Positions 62,064 through 64,000 of a stretch of 64,000 bases of DNA are shown here, in pieces. Position numbers and translations under genes: made by a program. Source of the stretch: Chloroflexi bacterium HGW-Chloroflexi-10 (GTDB lineage Bacteria > Chloroflexota > Anaerolineae > Anaerolineales > Anaerolineaceae); contig PHBZ01000003.1 in assembly GCA_002840755.1 (NCBI GenBank), positions 71,287 through 135,286 of the forward strand, written 5' to 3'. Position 1 is the stretch's first letter; the number at the start of each line of letters is the position of its first letter. The notes below the pieces were generated by a model. It saw only the letters and a list, made by a program, of their open reading frames with translations, was not told the origin of the DNA and did no database searches.

Positions 62064-63632
62064 ATGATAAAAATGGGTCTTAAAAAATTGGGAATGGCAG
62101 TGTTAGCGGGGGTTTTGTTTTTCCTATTCTTCAAAATGATGCTATTGATACAAACACCGGGTGGACCGGAATTGGTCCATGGCTGGAAAGTTCAGTTCAA
62201 TAACCAGATAATCGAGGTTGATTTACCTTACCAGCGTTTTGCTGATCAAAAAACCGCCCTGCTGTTTTCTTACCAACTGAAAGCAACCGGGGAAGACGCA
62301 TTGGTGATCCCGCATCTTTCGGCGCAAGCCTTCAGCGTATATCTTAATCAGATGTTGATCTATAGTGTTGGGGATCCTGTGGAAGTAAGCGGCAATATCA
62401 AAAATTATGCGCATGTGATTAAGCTGCCTTTAACCGAGACGGGAGAAAATCTTCTTGAAATTGAATTATTCAGCCGGGAAAATATTGGTTTTTCTTCCCC
62501 TCCTTACCTGACCAGCTTTAGCAATGGCCTGGAAGCCGTGACCCGGATGAATTTTTTCATGCAATATCTATTGTTAATCTCAATGGGTGCGGCATTGATT
62601 TCGGGTCTTATTCTTGTGATTCTATCCTTTTCAGATCATCATGGATTTTCGGGAGAGCTGCTTTTTGGTCTGGCTTCCATTTTGAGCGTTGTTTATTGTA
62701 TAGATTATGTTTATGTACCCACCTGGGGAAGTATTGGGACTGCGTTACTAGTTAAAAAACTTTCGATGATCGCTGCTTATCTAGCTGCTTTGACCTTTTT
62801 TGGCGGATTGGAAGTGTATTTTCAAAAACGGATCAAGCTCGCACTCGGTTTCAGTGTGCCGATTCTGATATGTATCATCATTCTGGCTGTACAGGTGAAT
62901 ATCTCCAGTTTATTACTGACAATACCCTATTTGAATGGTGTACTGCTGGGTTTGTTTATAGCCGCTGTTATTTTAATCATCATCAAAATGGAAAAGAGGT
63001 TATGGATGATGGTGCCGGTGGTCTGGTTAACCCTATCCATGGCTCAATTGGTGTTGGCGATGAATTTTGATAGGCCCTGGCTGTTTGTGATGCAATATGT
63101 GGTAATAATCAGCGCGATTTCGTTTGGCGTAAATCAAATTTTTGAATTTAACCAGGTCTTTCAGGAAAACCGCGAACTGCGCAAAAAAACCAATATTGAT
63201 CCATTGACGGGCGCCTATAACCGTTCCATCATTGATGCAGGGATTATTCAACCACAGGATACACTGGTTATTTTAGATCTGGATAATTTTAAAACCTATA
63301 ATGATCATTATGGACAGCAGGTGGGCGACAGCCTGTTGATTGATTTTGTGCATTCGATGCGAGAATCATTGCGAGGAGGGGATATGGTGATTCGTTATGG
63401 TTGGGATGAGTTTATGATCGTATTGGGAAAGATACCGATGGAAGATGCCTATAAGGTGATGATAAGAATTCAATATGAATTCCAACGCAAAGTAAACGAC
63501 AAGAAATTAGATTTTTCCTTTGGCGTGGCCTGTGTAGAAAATTCGGTTGAAGAGGCCATAAAAAAAGCGGACCAGCGGATGTACCAGATGAAATTTGATA
63601 AACAAGCCTATTTACCGCGTGGTGAGTTTTAG
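62064..63632 (+). CDS. Membrane sensor with C-terminal GGDEF-like domain (GWDEF variant)
   Basis: 522 residues from ATG 62064; a GTG at 62061 is directly adjacent. An N-terminal membrane helix and an extracytoplasmic beta-rich domain (about 30-160) are followed by about seven membrane segments (about 170-365), resembling the 7TMR-DISM layout. The C-terminal about 155 residues have the diguanylate cyclase fold: TNIDPLTGAYNRSIID, VILDLDNFKTYNDHYGQQVG, then RYGWDEFMIVL, where the signature GGDEF is GWDEF. The first glycine is kept and the second replaced by tryptophan. Activity is therefore doubtful, though a few non-canonical cyclases are active. GGTGGAGCCGGCTG lies upstream. Confidence 0.82.
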   Translation: MIKMGLKKLGMAVLAGVLFFLFFKMMLLIQTPGGPELVHGWKVQFNNQIIEVDLPYQRFADQKTALLFSYQLKATGEDALVIPHLSAQAFSVYLNQMLIYSVGDPVEVSGNIKNYAHVIKLPLTETGENLLEIELFSRENIGFSSPPYLTSFSNGLEAVTRMNFFMQYLLLISMGAALISGLILVILSFSDHHGFSGELLFGLASILSVVYCIDYVYVPTWGSIGTALLVKKLSMIAAYLAALTFFGGLEVYFQKRIKLALGFSVPILICIIILAVQVNISSLLLTIPYLNGVLLGLFIAAVILIIIKMEKRLWMMVPVVWLTLSMAQLVLAMNFDRPWLFVMQYVVIISAISFGVNQIFEFNQVFQENRELRKKTNIDPLTGAYNRSIIDAGIIQPQDTLVILDLDNFKTYNDHYGQQVGDSLLIDFVHSMRESLRGGDMVIRYGWDEFMIVLGKIPMEDAYKVMIRIQYEFQRKVNDKKLDFSFGVACVENSVEEAIKKADQRMYQMKFDKQAYLPRGEF

Positions 63633-63678
63633 AGAGTTTTTATAGCATTGTTCCATTAAAAAATACACATTTGAATAC

Positions 63679-64000
63679 CTAATAATTTTGCAGCCAAGGC
63701 GTTATTTCTTTTTCCAAATCCTGGGGGAGGAACATACCAATATGGATATGAACCACCATGCCTTGAGGGTCAACCAGAATGGAGGTGGGAAACCCATTAA
63801 TTCCCATTGCGGTAATCGTTTCACCTTCCAGGTCGAGTAAAACAGGGAAGGTAAGGTTGTTTAATTGCGCAAAGGCGGATGCAACTGACCCCGTCTCACC
63901 CGCATTAATTGCCAGGATGGTGAAATTTTCATCCTGATAGGTACGGTAATAGGCTTCCAAATCCGGCATTTCATCACGACAGGGTGGGCACCAGGTAGCC
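63679..64000 (-). CDS. TlpA-like thioredoxin-fold protein, C-terminal part (5' end outside the window)
   Basis: The reading frame is open to the window edge. The active site is visible at the very edge as ATWCPPCRDEMPDLE, so the protein extends beyond the first ATG at 63969. It continues with FTILAINAGETGSVASAFAQ, FPVLLDLEGE and INGFPTSILVDPQGMVV, in which the cis-proline TS is typical of thiol-disulfide interchange proteins of the AhpC/TSA-Redoxin/TlpA group. It probably reduces or oxidises disulfides outside the membrane, assuming a signal peptide beyond the window. Confidence 0.88.
   Translation of the reverse strand, partial: ATWCPPCRDEMPDLEAYYRTYQDENFTILAINAGETGSVASAFAQLNNLTFPVLLDLEGETITAMGINGFPTSILVDPQGMVVHIHIGMFLPQDLEKEITPWLQNY

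Overview
The window looks like a chromosomal segment of a Chloroflexota bacterium, most likely class Anaerolineae. This is inferred from gene content: a very large multi-GAF histidine kinase, a Ser/Thr kinase fused to TolB-like repeats, Thr/Pro-rich lipoproteins, a 4VR-like protein beside a small GTPase, and a Trp T-box in front of a full trp operon. No rRNA or complete phylogenetic marker is present, so the assignment is tentative. Base composition is moderate, with AT-richer islands at about 4.55-6.53 kb and 44.8-45.7 kb.

Layout. 0-6.5 kb: 5' end of a kbl-like gene, an XPB/Ssl2 N-domain-like protein, a lone Cache-type chemoreceptor and an AT-rich GT-C type membrane protein. 6.7-20.1 kb: a signalling block with a DUF4388 (PATAN) protein, a CvnD/MglA-like GTPase, an alpha/beta hydrolase, a 4VR-like protein and a left-handed beta-helix protein, then a REC-GGDEF-like regulator, a 2307-residue kinase with about ten GAF domains, a single REC protein and a second hydrolase paralogue that has lost its nucleophile serine. 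20.6-25.4 kb: a TPP-riboswitch operon for thiamine uptake and pyrophosphorylation. 25.4-32 kb: accessory genes (DUF234 ATPase, secreted DUF4091 protein, HepT/MntA toxin-antitoxin pair, divergent TetR/VOC pair, DUF402 protein). 32-38.8 kb: response regulator, MacB-like efflux system, anchored protein and sensor kinase. 38.8-47.8 kb: lipoprotein, repeat copy A, luciferase-like oxidoreductase with a REC protein, M32 carboxypeptidase, DUF3109 protein, divergent DUF692 protein, Sfp-type PPTase and Ser/Thr kinase. 47.9-49.2 kb: tRNA-Lys, then two oppositely oriented genes that have both lost their 5' ends at one junction. 49.3-59.1 kb: GH3 glycosidase, small membrane protein, and a T-box-controlled trpEGDCFBA operon. 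59.1-60.1 kb: direct repeats and repeat copy B. 60.1-64 kb: oligoendopeptidase F, a membrane GGDEF-like protein and a partial TlpA-like thioredoxin.

The observations I rate highest are: (1) the GTPase/PATAN/4VR/hydrolase/giant-kinase block, which resembles an actinobacterial conservon built from different parts; (2) a pair of inverted intergenic repeats about 19.5 kb apart, each carrying the same well-formed promoter (17-bp spacing) and no shared reading frame; (3) a T-box whose expression-platform hairpin overlaps the Shine-Dalgarno sequence and is not followed by a U-run, suggesting translational control; (4) the double 5' truncation at about 48.67 kb; and (5) a divergent DUF692 (MNIO-type) protein beside a cysteine-rich DUF3109 protein and a PPTase.
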